From Methanobacteriota archaeon (GTDB taxonomy: Archaea; Halobacteriota; Methanomicrobia; Methanomicrobiales; Methanospirillaceae), in contig JAKPPB010000123.1 of the NCBI GenBank assembly GCA_029547605.1, positions 51,043 through 115,042 on the forward strand: a DNA stretch of 64,000 nucleotides, given 5' to 3'. Of this stretch, positions 1 through 8,394 are shown one piece after another; the stretch's first letter is position 1, and each line of letters begins with the position of its first letter. The translations under genes were made by a program, and so were the position numbers. The notes under the pieces are model-generated. The model was not told the DNA's origin and did no database searches. It saw nothing but the letters and a program-made list of their open reading frames with translations.

Positions 1-9
1 GCAAGGAGT

Positions 10-699
10 TCACCGCGGGCGCCAGGTGAATCCTTCGGGATACGCGTGGAAGAACTTGTCACAGAGACGGCGGCAATGCTGATGCGATCCCAGTATATTC
101 CGGGAAGTCTCGTCCATGACCCTCACCTGCACCCCTGAAGGGAGGTCAGATATCCATTGCCTGATCATCCCTGGAGTTGGTTCCAGGTGGAACTGCAGCC
201 CGAGCGCGCTTCCGGCCACAAGAGCCTGGTGAGGGACCTGTGCTCCCCGGCAGACAAGGTCCGCGCCTGCAGGAAGTGAAAATGTCTCTCCGTGAAACTG
301 GAATGCCATAAATACCCTGGGAAAGCCCGGAAGTATCACCGTGTTGCACGCTTCTACGGGGAACCAGCCAATCTCCTTGCTGCAGGACGTGATCTCTCCT
401 CCGCAGGCGGCAGCGATCATCTGGGCACCAAGGCAGATGCCGAGGAGAGGCCGTCCCTTCGCAATCCAGGAGCGGATGAGCCTCTTCTCCTGCTCGATGA
501 AAGGATAGGACATACCATCGTTCACGCTCATCGGTCCTCCCAGGATGAGGAGGTGGGTCGAACAGACAGACGGCACTTCGTTGGTCTCATAAAGGGGGAC
601 GGTCTCACATGAGATGCCTGTTTCGTGTGCATACTCGGAGATCACCCCTGCGGGCTCTTCTTCCACGTGCTGGAGGACTGTGAGACTCACGCTTCTCAT
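10..699 (-). CDS. Class-I glutamine amidotransferase-like protein
   Basis: The protein (229 aa from this start) has the class-I glutamine amidotransferase fold signature. The nucleophile motif GICLGAQ carries Cys89, and the LQFHLEPT motif supplies His171 and Glu173, so the Cys-His-Glu triad looks complete. Such stand-alone domains release ammonia from glutamine or hydrolyse gamma-glutamyl bonds. No synthase partner lies next to it, so the acceptor is unknown. The reading frame stays open to 906, but homology-like sequence begins only at the ATG at 697-699, so I chose that start. No strong Shine-Dalgarno (SD) sequence is visible. The family call is firm and the substrate is not. Confidence 0.8.
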   Translation of the reverse strand: MRSVSLTVLQHVEEEPAGVISEYAHETGISCETVPLYETNEVPSVCSTHLLILGGPMSVNDGMSYPFIEQEKRLIRSWIAKGRPLLGICLGAQMIAAACGGEITSCSKEIGWFPVEACNTVILPGFPRVFMAFQFHGETFSLPAGADLVCRGAQVPHQALVAGSALGLQFHLEPTPGMIRQWISDLPSGVQVRVMDETSRNILGSHQHCRRLCDKFFHAYPEGFTWRPR

Positions 700-972
700 T
701 CGTGTACAGAACGTGCGTCTGTTAAGGTAGTCAGTCTTGCGCTCGCGCATGAGAGAAAGGATTACACATCTGGCCCCAGGAACTGGCTTCTGCAAGTCCA
801 TTCGCGACCGGGGCATGGAAAGGAGGAGAAGGAAGGCTGGATTCGGAGGGGATAATCCGGTGCAGGACAGAAAGGCTTTTTCATAGTTTCCCCTCATCCA
901 ATGCACACTATTGGAGTTTGTGGATCGGGCAGGTCAAAATCTTCATTCGAATCGCAGAGGAGAAGAGAGGTT

Positions 973-1331
973 CTACTGAATGAAGGGGGTTCTGTTATTC
1001 ATGCACGTTCTGTTGGTATCTCTCATCCCTTCGCCCCTGTGCCGCACCATTTCAGGCGGATGGGGAAATTTACCCTCACATTCCTTCATGAACTTCTGAA
1101 GCAGTGTCCGGGCCGTTTCCATGTTGACGTTCTCCATTGCAGCGCGGATAGTGCCCACGTCATACCCGGCTTCTTCCAGCTATTCGAGCAGGTTTATAAT
1201 CAGGTCACCTTTTACGTCTGATTTCTTCATGAGGGGGGGTTTACTGCATCTCCGGCCTGGACCGGTACCGCGACAATGAGCAGGACGGCAAGGACTGCGG
1301 TAGTTGCGACGGTTTTCCCGATTGTCTTCAT
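973..1331 (-). pseudogene. Broken small secreted protein gene
   Basis: A 34-codon frame (1227-1331) starts with a clean signal peptide (MKTIGKTVATTAVLAVLLIV) after GGAGG-N5-ATG and ends in a run of seven C (minus strand, 1233-1239) with TGA. The TGA overlaps an ATG (ATGA, 1227-1230) that opens a second frame running to 973, interrupted by one TAG at 1180-1182. One extra C in the run would fuse the two frames into a single secreted protein of roughly 115-120 residues with a helical, acidic/basic tail (LEEAGYDV, METARTLLQKFMKE). I read this as one gene with a frameshift and an amber mutation. Translation as two coupled peptides cannot be excluded. The family was not identified. Confidence 0.55.
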
Positions 1332-1397
1332 ACTTTCCTCCATGTGCGGGTCGTAGTATTGGTTCTCTATCGAAGTAAAATTTGTTTTGCTATATGT

Positions 1398-1406
1398 TAT
1401 ATAAAT
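1398..1406 (-). promoter_or_regulatory. TATA box of the broken secreted protein gene
   Basis: An A/T-rich element reading TTTATATAA on the minus strand lies about 70 bp before the ATG at 1331. It would give a leader of about 45 nt that includes the GGAGG ribosome site. Confidence 0.45.
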
Positions 1407-1510
1407 TTTACTTTTGCCATCTTGCATGAAAAATATGGAGAAGGTATCCACCCACCTCGGGATTCCCCTGTAAACAGGAAAAAATCCTTTTCTTGGGACC
1501 AGGGTCCGAT

Positions 1511-1702
1511 TCAGTCGTAAATGAAGACCTCTTCTACGGATACGCCAAAGAACCTGGCGATCTTGAAGGCGAGTTCGAGTGAGGGATCGTACTTCCCCTT
1601 CTCGATGGCAAGAATAGTCTGTCGTGTCACCTTGAGCTCCTGCGCCAGCGCCTCCTGCGTCAGGTCATGCATGGCCCGGAATACCTTTATCTTATTCTTC
1701 AT
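1511..1702 (-). CDS. XRE-family (HTH_3) transcriptional regulator
   Basis: This is a 63-residue, single-domain Cro/CI-type helix-turn-helix protein. The recognition region contains LTQEALAQELKVTRQTI followed by the conserved AIEKGKYDPSLELA and ends with FFGVSVEEVF. These compact regulators (HigA/YozG-like length) bind DNA as dimers. It overlaps the end of the upstream DUF2178 gene by 11 bp, so the two are probably co-transcribed. DUF2178 membrane proteins and such regulators occur together in many archaea, and the pair probably autoregulates. I chose the ATG at 1700-1702 because the longer frame lies wholly inside the neighbour. Confidence 0.88.
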   Translation of the reverse strand: MKNKIKVFRAMHDLTQEALAQELKVTRQTILAIEKGKYDPSLELAFKIARFFGVSVEEVFIYD

Positions 1703-2147
1703 CGCTGTCCCATTCCCCGTACTTGCGTGCATAGTATACACGGAACCCGATATACAGGAACGCGATGCAGCAGAGCATGATCATCTGGAATATGCCAAAG
1801 TAACCGAGGTGCGGCTCGTCTCTTGGAAAGTCGCGGGGGAGTTCCCTCGGGCGTGGAAGGCCAAGAGGAGTACCAAAGCCGATGACCGCGCTCCCAAGGC
1901 TGACCGCAAAGAAGAGGACCCAGAAGACCTCAAGTGTCCTTGACCCTGCCTTCTGGCTGATAAGCACCGCCCGTTCATCCTCACGTATATCGGTGACGGT
2001 CATTCTCGCCACGTAGAGGAGGCCCACACCCATGATGAACCCGGCCGTGATGATGAGAGGGTTTCGCAGAACGACCGAGAGCCAGAACAGTCCCACCTCG
2101 ATCAGCCCGACTATTCCCGCCAGCAGGTAAAATGTATTCTGTTTCAT
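1692..2147 (-). CDS. DUF2178 membrane protein
   Basis: The 151-residue protein has four predicted membrane segments: about residues 5-25, 30-47, 72-92 and 118-136. Between helices 2 and 3 sits the family's conserved cytoplasmic motif, here DIREDERAVLISQKAG. DUF2178 proteins have no proven function. They are usually encoded with a small XRE regulator, as here (11-bp overlap with the gene at 1511-1702), which suggests a sensed membrane state or a toxin-like or stress role. A proline- and arginine-rich loop (GLPRPRELPRDFPRD) between helices 3 and 4 is notable. Confidence 0.8.
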   Translation of the reverse strand: MKQNTFYLLAGIVGLIEVGLFWLSVVLRNPLIITAGFIMGVGLLYVARMTVTDIREDERAVLISQKAGSRTLEVFWVLFFAVSLGSAVIGFGTPLGLPRPRELPRDFPRDEPHLGYFGIFQMIMLCCIAFLYIGFRVYYARKYGEWDSDEE

Positions 2148-2477
2148 GCGATACGGATGTCAGAGGTATTTGACATTTTTACACATAATGATAACCTTGT
2201 CGCGCTTCGTGACTTATTCCCCTTTTCCTCCGGTCATCGAATAATATAGGGCTTTTCTCTCCTTAGACGTGTTACATTCCATTATTCAAAATGCTCAGGG
2301 ATCCTGGTGGCCCGGAGGGTGTTACTCCCCCATTCTTTGTTTCACAGGGGACGAAATTGCCTCGTCTCCAAAGGAGATGCCCCTCTCCTGGCTCACCGGC
2401 AGCGAAGTTCCGCCCGGATGCGGAATGCAAGGGGTATATGTGCCTGTCCTGACCTTAATCTTACAGGAATTCCGTAT
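2148..2477. other. Intergenic region, divergent
   Basis: This stretch separates the DUF2178 gene (minus) from the small multidrug export gene (plus). Open frames here lack coding character. I see no RNA gene or clear repeat. Promoters for both directions must lie in it. Confidence 0.5.
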
Positions 2478-3158
2478 ATGGATGGTTCCTCTCTGTTACG
2501 ACCCGGAGAATGTATACCCCTTCCGCTCACCATACTCCGGTTGTCGCTTCCTGTCCTCCTGGCATTCGCATATTTCTTAAGCAGTTTCCTGATCCTCCCC
2601 CCTGATAAGTCCCTGATCCTCGGGGGGCTGATGATGGTCTACTACATCCCTCCTGCAGGCAAGGAGTCCATTATCCCGCTTGGAATAGGGCTTGGCATCC
2701 CATGGTGGATGATGGCGATCTCACTTGCGCTGCTTGATGTCATCACGAGCCTCTTCATGATCCTCAACTTCGGCCTCGCACTCCGTATCCCCGTCCTTGG
2801 GCCATGGATCTCCCGGTTCCTCTCCTCAGGGGATGCGTTCATACAGAAACACCCCTGGCTCTCCCGGTGGTCCGTCATCGGCGTCGCATTCTTCGTGTTC
2901 CTCCCCCTTCAGGGGACGGGGGGTGTCGGGGCGACAATCGTCGGGATGATGGCAGGGCTCTCACCGGGAAAGATACTTCTCGCCATCGGAATCGGCGCAA
3001 CAGCCGAATGCCTAATCTTTGCCCTGGGATCCGAACTAATATGGAGGCTGATCCTGGAGAACCTGTACCTCGGCCTCGGGGTTGCCATTACCGTCGTTTC
3101 CTCCGGCGCAATCATCTATCTCCTGCTGCGGCGCCGCTTCAGTGAACTGCATGAATAA
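2478..3158 (+). CDS. Small multidrug export protein (Sm_multidrug_ex family)
   Basis: This is a polytopic membrane protein of about 226 residues with five or six hydrophobic helices. It contains the family-typical stretch GKESIIPLGIGLGIPWW, a short amphipathic central segment (PWISRFLSSGDAFIQKHPW) and the glycine-rich FLPLQGTGGVGATIVG. The family (PF06695) includes methanogen and bacterial putative drug exporters, but its transport function is thinly proven. The frame is open from 2307. I start at the ATG at 2478 because the preceding residues are arginine- and proline-rich and unlike a transporter N-terminus. It stands alone at the left edge of the transport block. Confidence 0.75.
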   Translation: MDGSSLLRPGECIPLPLTILRLSLPVLLAFAYFLSSFLILPPDKSLILGGLMMVYYIPPAGKESIIPLGIGLGIPWWMMAISLALLDVITSLFMILNFGLALRIPVLGPWISRFLSSGDAFIQKHPWLSRWSVIGVAFFVFLPLQGTGGVGATIVGMMAGLSPGKILLAIGIGATAECLIFALGSELIWRLILENLYLGLGVAITVVSSGAIIYLLLRRRFSELHE

Positions 3159-3361
3159 AAGATGTTCCTGCTCCCTGTGCGTGGTCGTTCTGCATAGTAC
3201 AGCAACACTACGGTGGTTCGAGGAGACGGCAATTGCTAGCCTGGCAGAACGTTCCCCGCAGGGACTGGAGAACCTTGCCCGCTACCCCGGTTGAACCATC
3301 CGCCAACGGTTTTGACCAGGTTTCATATCCCCTCTCCTCCGTACCTGTCACCGTATCCCAT

Positions 3362-3371
3362 GTTTTTAAAG
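3362..3371 (+). promoter_or_regulatory. TATA box upstream of mini-ORF and P-type ATPase
   Basis: The element GTTTTTAAAG lies 31 bp (centre) before the ATG of the 43-codon frame at 3398. That is the spacing expected for a transcript beginning at or just before that ATG. Confidence 0.45.
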
Positions 3372-3397
3372 GGTTCAACAGAAACCTTGGAGAGGTC

Positions 3398-3529
3398 ATG
3401 AGAAGGCAGAACGCCCCTGTGCTACCCGCCCTCATCCAACGCCGGGGACAGGCACCCCCTCCCAACCTGCTCCTCGGGGAAGGAGAGAGATACGGATTTG
3501 TTGCGCCGGTTCCCCCAGGGGTTCTCTGA
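3398..3529 (+). CDS. 43-residue mini-ORF coupled to the P-type ATPase
   Basis: This short frame begins MRRQNAPVLPALIQRRGQ and ends PVPPGVL. GGAGAGG lies just before the ATG and a TATA-like element sits about 31 bp upstream. Its TGA (3527-3529) overlaps the ATPase ATG (3529-3531) as TGATG, the classic layout for translational coupling. It is proline- and arginine-rich with no membrane segment and matches no family I know. It may be a leader peptide whose translation sets ATPase expression, or a small regulatory subunit. It is not simply the ATPase N-terminus, since the frames differ. Confidence 0.4.
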   Translation: MRRQNAPVLPALIQRRGQAPPPNLLLGEGERYGFVAPVPPGVL

Positions 3530-6108
3530 TGCAGGTCTACGCGATCGATGCGGTCACCGGCCTCTCGGCAGCTGAAGTGGCCCGGCGGCTTGAGGAAGAG
3601 GGGTTCAACGAGCTTCCGCAATCAGGCAGGCGAAATATCCCCGAAGTGATCACGGGTGTGATACGCGAACCGATCTTCCTCCTCCTGGCAGCGGCCAGCG
3701 CGATCTACTTTTTACTCGGCGATCTCGAGGAAGGCCTCATGATGGTGAGTTTCGTTGCTATCATCATCGGTATCACGGTTTACCAGGAACAGAAGACGGA
3801 ACGCGCGCTCGAGGCCCTTCGGAACCTCTCAAGCCCAAGGGCTCTTGTGATCAGGGACGGGGAGCAGTTCAGGATACCGGGAAGAGAGGTGGTCCGCGGG
3901 GACATGCTCATCCTCTCCGAGGGAGACCGCGTGGCTGCGGACGGGGTACTCATCTATGCACAGACCCTGATGGTCGATGAGTCTCTGCTCACCGGTGAAT
4001 CAGTCCCGGTCAGGAAGACTGCATGGAGAGAGGGAACGGATTCCGGGCACCCTGGAGGCGACGACCTTCCCTTTGTCTATTCGGGGAGCCTGGTAGTCCA
4101 GGGGCAGGGGCTCGCCCGGGTTACCGCGACGGGACCCCGGACAGAGATGGGCAGGATAGGATCGGTGCTCAGTGAGGGAAAACGGGACAGGACACCACTT
4201 TCAAAGGAGATTGCCCGCATTGTGAGGGACATTGCCGTCATCGGTATCACATTCTGTGCGGTCATCGTCGTCGTGTACGGTCTCACCCGTTCAAACTGGA
4301 TAGAGGGGTTCCTTGCGGGCATCACGCTCGCGATGGCCATCCTGCCCGAAGAGTTTCCCGTTGTCCTGACTGTCTTCCTTGCGCTTGGTGCCTGGAGGAT
4401 ATCAAGGAACAACGTCCTCACACGGCACATCCCTGCGGTAGAGACCCTGGGATCGGCGACGGTACTCTGCACGGACAAGACGGGGACGCTCACCGAGAAC
4501 AGGATGTCTGTCCGGAGGTTCTTCTCAAGGGGTGAGATGTGCGACTTTAACGAATCAGAGAAGACTCCTGTCCCCGAGCCTTGTCATGAGCTCGCAGAGT
4601 ATGCGATCCTCGCCTGCAAGAAGGACCCTTTTGACCCGATGGAGAGATCACTCCTGCGCCTTGGTACCGGAGAGTTTGGGCAGACTGAGCATGTGCACGC
4701 CAACTGGGAGCTGCTCCTCGAGTATCCCCTTTCCTCTGATCTCCTTGCGATGTCAAATGTATGGCGATCGCCGGACGGTGCTGATTATATCATTGCCGCC
4801 AAGGGAGCCCCGGAAGCGATCATGGATCTCTGCCACGTCGATGCTGACAGCGCGGGAGCGATCTCTGAAAGGATCGAGGCCATGGCTGCAGACGGGTTGC
4901 GGGTCCTCGGCGTGGCAAGAGCCTCCTTTCGCCATCCCACGCTCCCCGACAACCAGCACGCGTTTTCCTTCGAATTCCTGGGCCTGATAGGCTTTGCGGA
5001 TCCCGTCCGGCCTGATGTTCCCCCTGCAGTATCCGAGTGCTACACCGCCGGCATGAGAGTTGTTATGATCACGGGAGATTATCCACTGACCGCCCAGCAC
5101 ATCGCGCGGGAGGTCGGGATCAGGGATACCGCAGTGACCCTCACCGGAACGGACCTGGAAAAGATGAGCCCCGCTGACCTCGCGGAGGATATCAGGTCGG
5201 CCGCCATCTTCGCCAGGGTTGCTCCCGAGCAGAAACTCCGCATTGTCGATGCCCTGAAAGCCAACGGCGATGTGGTTGCGATGACCGGTGATGGCGTAAA
5301 CGACGCCCCTGCCCTCAGGGCAGCAGACATAGGGATTGCGATGGGCAGAAGAGGCACCGACGTGGCCCGTGAATCGGCATCACTCGTCCTCCTTGACGAC
5401 AACTTTGCGTCAATCGTTGCGGCGGTGCGCCTGGGAAGGAGGATCTTTGACAATTTGAAGAAGGCCATGGCATATATCATCTCGGTCCATATCCCGATCG
5501 TGGGGATGTCGCTGATCCCCGTCCTCCTCGGGTTCCCTCTTCTCCTCCTCCCGGCCCACATCATGTTCCTTGAACTGATCATCGATCCCGCCTGCTCAAT
5601 TGTCTTTGAGTCGGAACGTGAAGAGCCGGATATCATGGAGCGCCCTCCAAGGAGGAGGGATGAAGGACTGTTCTCGAGGGCAACTCTTGCGATCAGCCTT
5701 CTGCAGGGATGCATGGTGCTTGCGGCCATACTCCTGGTCTATACCTGGGCACTCTCCTCTGGGGCAGGTGCGGGGGAGGCCAGGACGCTCACCTTCGTCA
5801 CCATAGTCTTTTCAAACCTTGGTCTGATCATGATTAACAGGTCTTGGAAAGAATCCATCCTTACGACACTCAATTACCCAAACAGGGCGCTCTGGTGGGT
5901 TCTTGCAGGAACCCTCACCGCACTCATGCTGGTGCTTTTCATTCCCGCACTCCGCGACCTCTTCCGGTTCACTCCTGTCCCACTCGAGGCTATTGCTGGC
6001 TGCGCAGTGATTGCCGGACTCAGCGTGGTTTGGTTTGAGCTCTATAAGTTTGGGACCAGAAGACGGGCACTCACTCCCAATTCTGCCGGAGGGCGTTCCC
6101 TCGATTGA
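3529..6108 (+). CDS. P-type cation-transporting ATPase (type II-like)
   Basis: The 859-residue protein has all P-type ATPase landmarks. It has an N-terminal GLSAAEVARRLEEEGFNELP (cation ATPase N domain), actuator motif LTGES, helix-4 motif PEEFP, phosphorylation motif DKTGTLT with Asp316, and hinge TGDGVNDAPA. About ten membrane helices are predicted. Helix 4 reads ILPEEFPVVL where Ca2+ and Na+/K+ pumps have PEGLP, and helix 6 reads LELIIDPACSIVFE. Overall it resembles type II pumps, but the ion cannot be read from the sequence. Its ATG overlaps the stop of a small upstream frame. Its 3' end overlaps the convergent heme-protein gene by 38 bp. Confidence 0.93.
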   Translation: MQVYAIDAVTGLSAAEVARRLEEEGFNELPQSGRRNIPEVITGVIREPIFLLLAAASAIYFLLGDLEEGLMMVSFVAIIIGITVYQEQKTERALEALRNLSSPRALVIRDGEQFRIPGREVVRGDMLILSEGDRVAADGVLIYAQTLMVDESLLTGESVPVRKTAWREGTDSGHPGGDDLPFVYSGSLVVQGQGLARVTATGPRTEMGRIGSVLSEGKRDRTPLSKEIARIVRDIAVIGITFCAVIVVVYGLTRSNWIEGFLAGITLAMAILPEEFPVVLTVFLALGAWRISRNNVLTRHIPAVETLGSATVLCTDKTGTLTENRMSVRRFFSRGEMCDFNESEKTPVPEPCHELAEYAILACKKDPFDPMERSLLRLGTGEFGQTEHVHANWELLLEYPLSSDLLAMSNVWRSPDGADYIIAAKGAPEAIMDLCHVDADSAGAISERIEAMAADGLRVLGVARASFRHPTLPDNQHAFSFEFLGLIGFADPVRPDVPPAVSECYTAGMRVVMITGDYPLTAQHIAREVGIRDTAVTLTGTDLEKMSPADLAEDIRSAAIFARVAPEQKLRIVDALKANGDVVAMTGDGVNDAPALRAADIGIAMGRRGTDVARESASLVLLDDNFASIVAAVRLGRRIFDNLKKAMAYIISVHIPIVGMSLIPVLLGFPLLLLPAHIMFLELIIDPACSIVFESEREEPDIMERPPRRRDEGLFSRATLAISLLQGCMVLAAILLVYTWALSSGAGAGEARTLTFVTIVFSNLGLIMINRSWKESILTTLNYPNRALWWVLAGTLTALMLVLFIPALRDLFRFTPVPLEAIAGCAVIAGLSVVWFELYKFGTRRRALTPNSAGGRSLD

Positions 6109-6694
6109 ATTCCCCCTTCCTGTATCTCCTGAAGAGAAAGACTCCTGCAGCAACCAGGGCCAGTCCATTGAAGACTACCCTGACAACGGGATGAGAAAAA
6201 TCGGTCCCGATGAGATTTCCATGGACTACCGCAAGAAAGAGGGCCAGGTACATGAGAAGGTGGAGGGAGCGCCAGTAGCGGGGAATTGCTCTCCTGAAGA
6301 GGACTGCACCTGCCGCCAGATAGATGAGGGGAAGAGCAACCCTCCCTGAAGTCGAGAAGAAGATGTGCCACGACCCATAGAGCGGGAGAAACACCGCCGC
6401 ACTTGCGACGGTCCAGGCATACAGGAGGGGGTGGATGGTGGCACCAAGAAGCCCTGCACATGCAAAGGAGTGGTGTATCCTGAGAAACGGCGTACCCAGC
6501 CATCCCGTCATCACAGGGATGAACGGCACCGTGATAACGGCAATCGAGAGGGAGAGGAGGCCAAGGAGCGCAGCCAGCCTGATTGCCGTATCAGTGATTG
6601 CCAGCGGGGGGGAAAGGAGCACAAAGACGGTGACCAGGATATAGAGCGCAATGACGCCGCCTGTAAATACATATCCCTCCCTCGTGACCCCCAT
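6071..6694 (-). CDS. Ferric-reductase-like transmembrane heme protein
   Basis: A 207-residue protein with about six membrane helices. Paired histidines occur on two helices: RIHHSFACAGLLGATIHP and LHLLMYLALFLAVVHGN. This is the pattern of the ferric-reductase-like/YedZ (MsrQ) heme-binding domain, in which bis-histidine hemes carry electrons across the membrane. No flavin or NAD(P)H domain is attached, so it needs a partner or acts as a quinone- or donor-linked subunit. The end overlaps the convergent ATPase by 38 bp. A heme-making operon lies 14 kb away in this window. Confidence 0.7.
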   Translation of the reverse strand: MGVTREGYVFTGGVIALYILVTVFVLLSPPLAITDTAIRLAALLGLLSLSIAVITVPFIPVMTGWLGTPFLRIHHSFACAGLLGATIHPLLYAWTVASAAVFLPLYGSWHIFFSTSGRVALPLIYLAAGAVLFRRAIPRYWRSLHLLMYLALFLAVVHGNLIGTDFSHPVVRVVFNGLALVAAGVFLFRRYRKGEFNRGNALRQNWE

Positions 6695-6839
6695 TACCGG
6701 AGAGTGTAACCTCGACTATGATAGCACTTGCTCTCCCTTCCTTCCTTTTACGCGAAGAAGGGAAGGAGAAGAGCCCGTGAGCGTACTATCCGATAGGCCG
6801 GTGCAATTCCCCCGGATTGCGCGTTGATTAAAAAAGACG

Positions 6840-8300
6840 CTATTCTCCTTTATTCTTCCGCATCCGGCGCCCGAGCGGACAGCGCCCGAACCGGCAGAGA
6901 AGGATGATGACCAGGACGGCGATGATGAGGATTGCCGCCATCCCTTCTACCTGCATGAGTGTGCCGATCCACCTGCTGCCTGGCAGGAGCCGGAGATCCA
7001 CGAGATCGAACCCTGCCACCAGTCGAGCACCTGTGGTCACCAGGAGGACCAAAGGGATGACGTAACGGCACAAGGGGTATACAATCCGGGAGAGCGAGGG
7101 CCCGATCTCTTTCGAGAGAACCTCCCGGGGGAGAAACCAGGTGAATGCGACCGCGAGCAGGACGCCGGCGATAGGGAGGCCCAGCGTCCCGACCGTCTCA
7201 TCCATGAAATCGAGGACTTTGATCCCGTTGAAGGTGAGATTTAGCGAGCTGTAGCTCAAGGCTGAAGGCAGGCCAATGGCAACCATGACTGATCCAAGGA
7301 GGAGGGTGGTCCTCATCCGGGTCCATCCCGTAGACTCCTGGAGCGACGATACGCTCACTTCGAGCATTGAGACCGAAGAAGTGAGGGCTGCAAAGAAGAG
7401 GACGAGGAAGAATGCCACGGCAAAGAACGCGCCCCCTGGCATCGCGGCAAACGCCATGGGCAGTGTAGAGAAGGCAAGTTCTGCACCTGCCGCAGGAGTC
7501 AGGCCAAACGTAAAGACAAGCGGAAAGATGACCATCCCTGCGAGGAACGCAACAAAGAGGTCTGCAAGGGTGATGACCAGGGCTGACCGGGGGATATGCA
7601 TCTCCCTCTCCATGTACGAGCCGTAGGTGAGCAGGATGCCGGTCCCGACCGAGAGGGAGAAGAACGCCTGCCCGAACGCTGCACCCCAGATGAGCGGGTC
7701 TGAGAGGACGGAGAAGTCAGGGGTGAAGAGAAAGGACACCCCTTCCGAGAACCCAGGGAGCGTGGCGCTGTAAAGGGCCAGGATCACAAGGACTCCGACT
7801 GATACAGGGATGAGGATGGTGGAGAGCCGCTCGATACCCTTCTGTATCCCCTTCGAGATGACCGCTGCTGTGATCGCTGCGGTGATGAGGAAGAAGACAA
7901 TGGGGAGCATTCCACCTGTAAAATCTGTGAACGCCACGGTATCCCCCGAGATCGAGAAGAGGGCGTATGCTGCCGTCCAACCGGCGATTACCAGGTAATA
8001 GCAGAGAACGAGGAAAATGATCGCACAGAGGAGCCAGCCCACCGTCGCAAACCTGCTCCTGACGGCACGAAACGCACTCACCACCGTCCCCTGGAAGTGG
8101 CGCCCCATCGCAAGCTCGAGAATCATGAGCGGCATGGCAAAGGCACACACCGCAATGAGATATGGGATGAGATAGGCCCCACCCCCGTTCTGACCCACGA
8201 CTGCCGAGAACCGCCAGATATTCCCGATCCCGACCGCAGAACCGATGGCAGCAAGGACAAAACCTGTGTCCGAAGACCAGTGCTCCTGTTCAGGGATCAT
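6840..8300 (-). CDS. Sodium-dependent neurotransmitter-symporter (NSS/SNF) family transporter
   Basis: This protein of about 486 residues opens with the NSS signature: WSSDTGFVLAAIGSAVGIGN, then WRF and the GGGAYLIPY region, which together form the Na+ and substrate sites. Twelve helices are predicted, ending in a short basic tail. Prokaryotic members are Na+-coupled amino acid symporters (LeuT, TnaT type); the substrate here is unknown. The frame is open to 8357, but I use the ATG at 8298-8300, which follows GGGGAGG/AGGTG on the minus strand. It lies between two P-type ATPases, in a block rich in Na+- and K+-linked transport. Confidence 0.9.
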   Translation of the reverse strand: MIPEQEHWSSDTGFVLAAIGSAVGIGNIWRFSAVVGQNGGGAYLIPYLIAVCAFAMPLMILELAMGRHFQGTVVSAFRAVRSRFATVGWLLCAIIFLVLCYYLVIAGWTAAYALFSISGDTVAFTDFTGGMLPIVFFLITAAITAAVISKGIQKGIERLSTILIPVSVGVLVILALYSATLPGFSEGVSFLFTPDFSVLSDPLIWGAAFGQAFFSLSVGTGILLTYGSYMEREMHIPRSALVITLADLFVAFLAGMVIFPLVFTFGLTPAAGAELAFSTLPMAFAAMPGGAFFAVAFFLVLFFAALTSSVSMLEVSVSSLQESTGWTRMRTTLLLGSVMVAIGLPSALSYSSLNLTFNGIKVLDFMDETVGTLGLPIAGVLLAVAFTWFLPREVLSKEIGPSLSRIVYPLCRYVIPLVLLVTTGARLVAGFDLVDLRLLPGSRWIGTLMQVEGMAAILIIAVLVIILLCRFGRCPLGRRMRKNKGE

Positions 8301-8394
8301 TTGCACCTGAATCCTCCCCATACGGTCTCGGCACGTGGCTCCACGCGCTTCCTGCACTCAAGGGGAGGGGGAAGGGGGAAGTAATACCCTCCTT

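Noticed and set aside
973..1230. In-frame TAG read as pyrrolysine
   Set aside because: No pylT/pylS or methylamine methyltransferase genes are in view. The same gene also ends in TAG, and the second TAG case (19759) sits in an obviously frameshifted gene. Decay is simpler.
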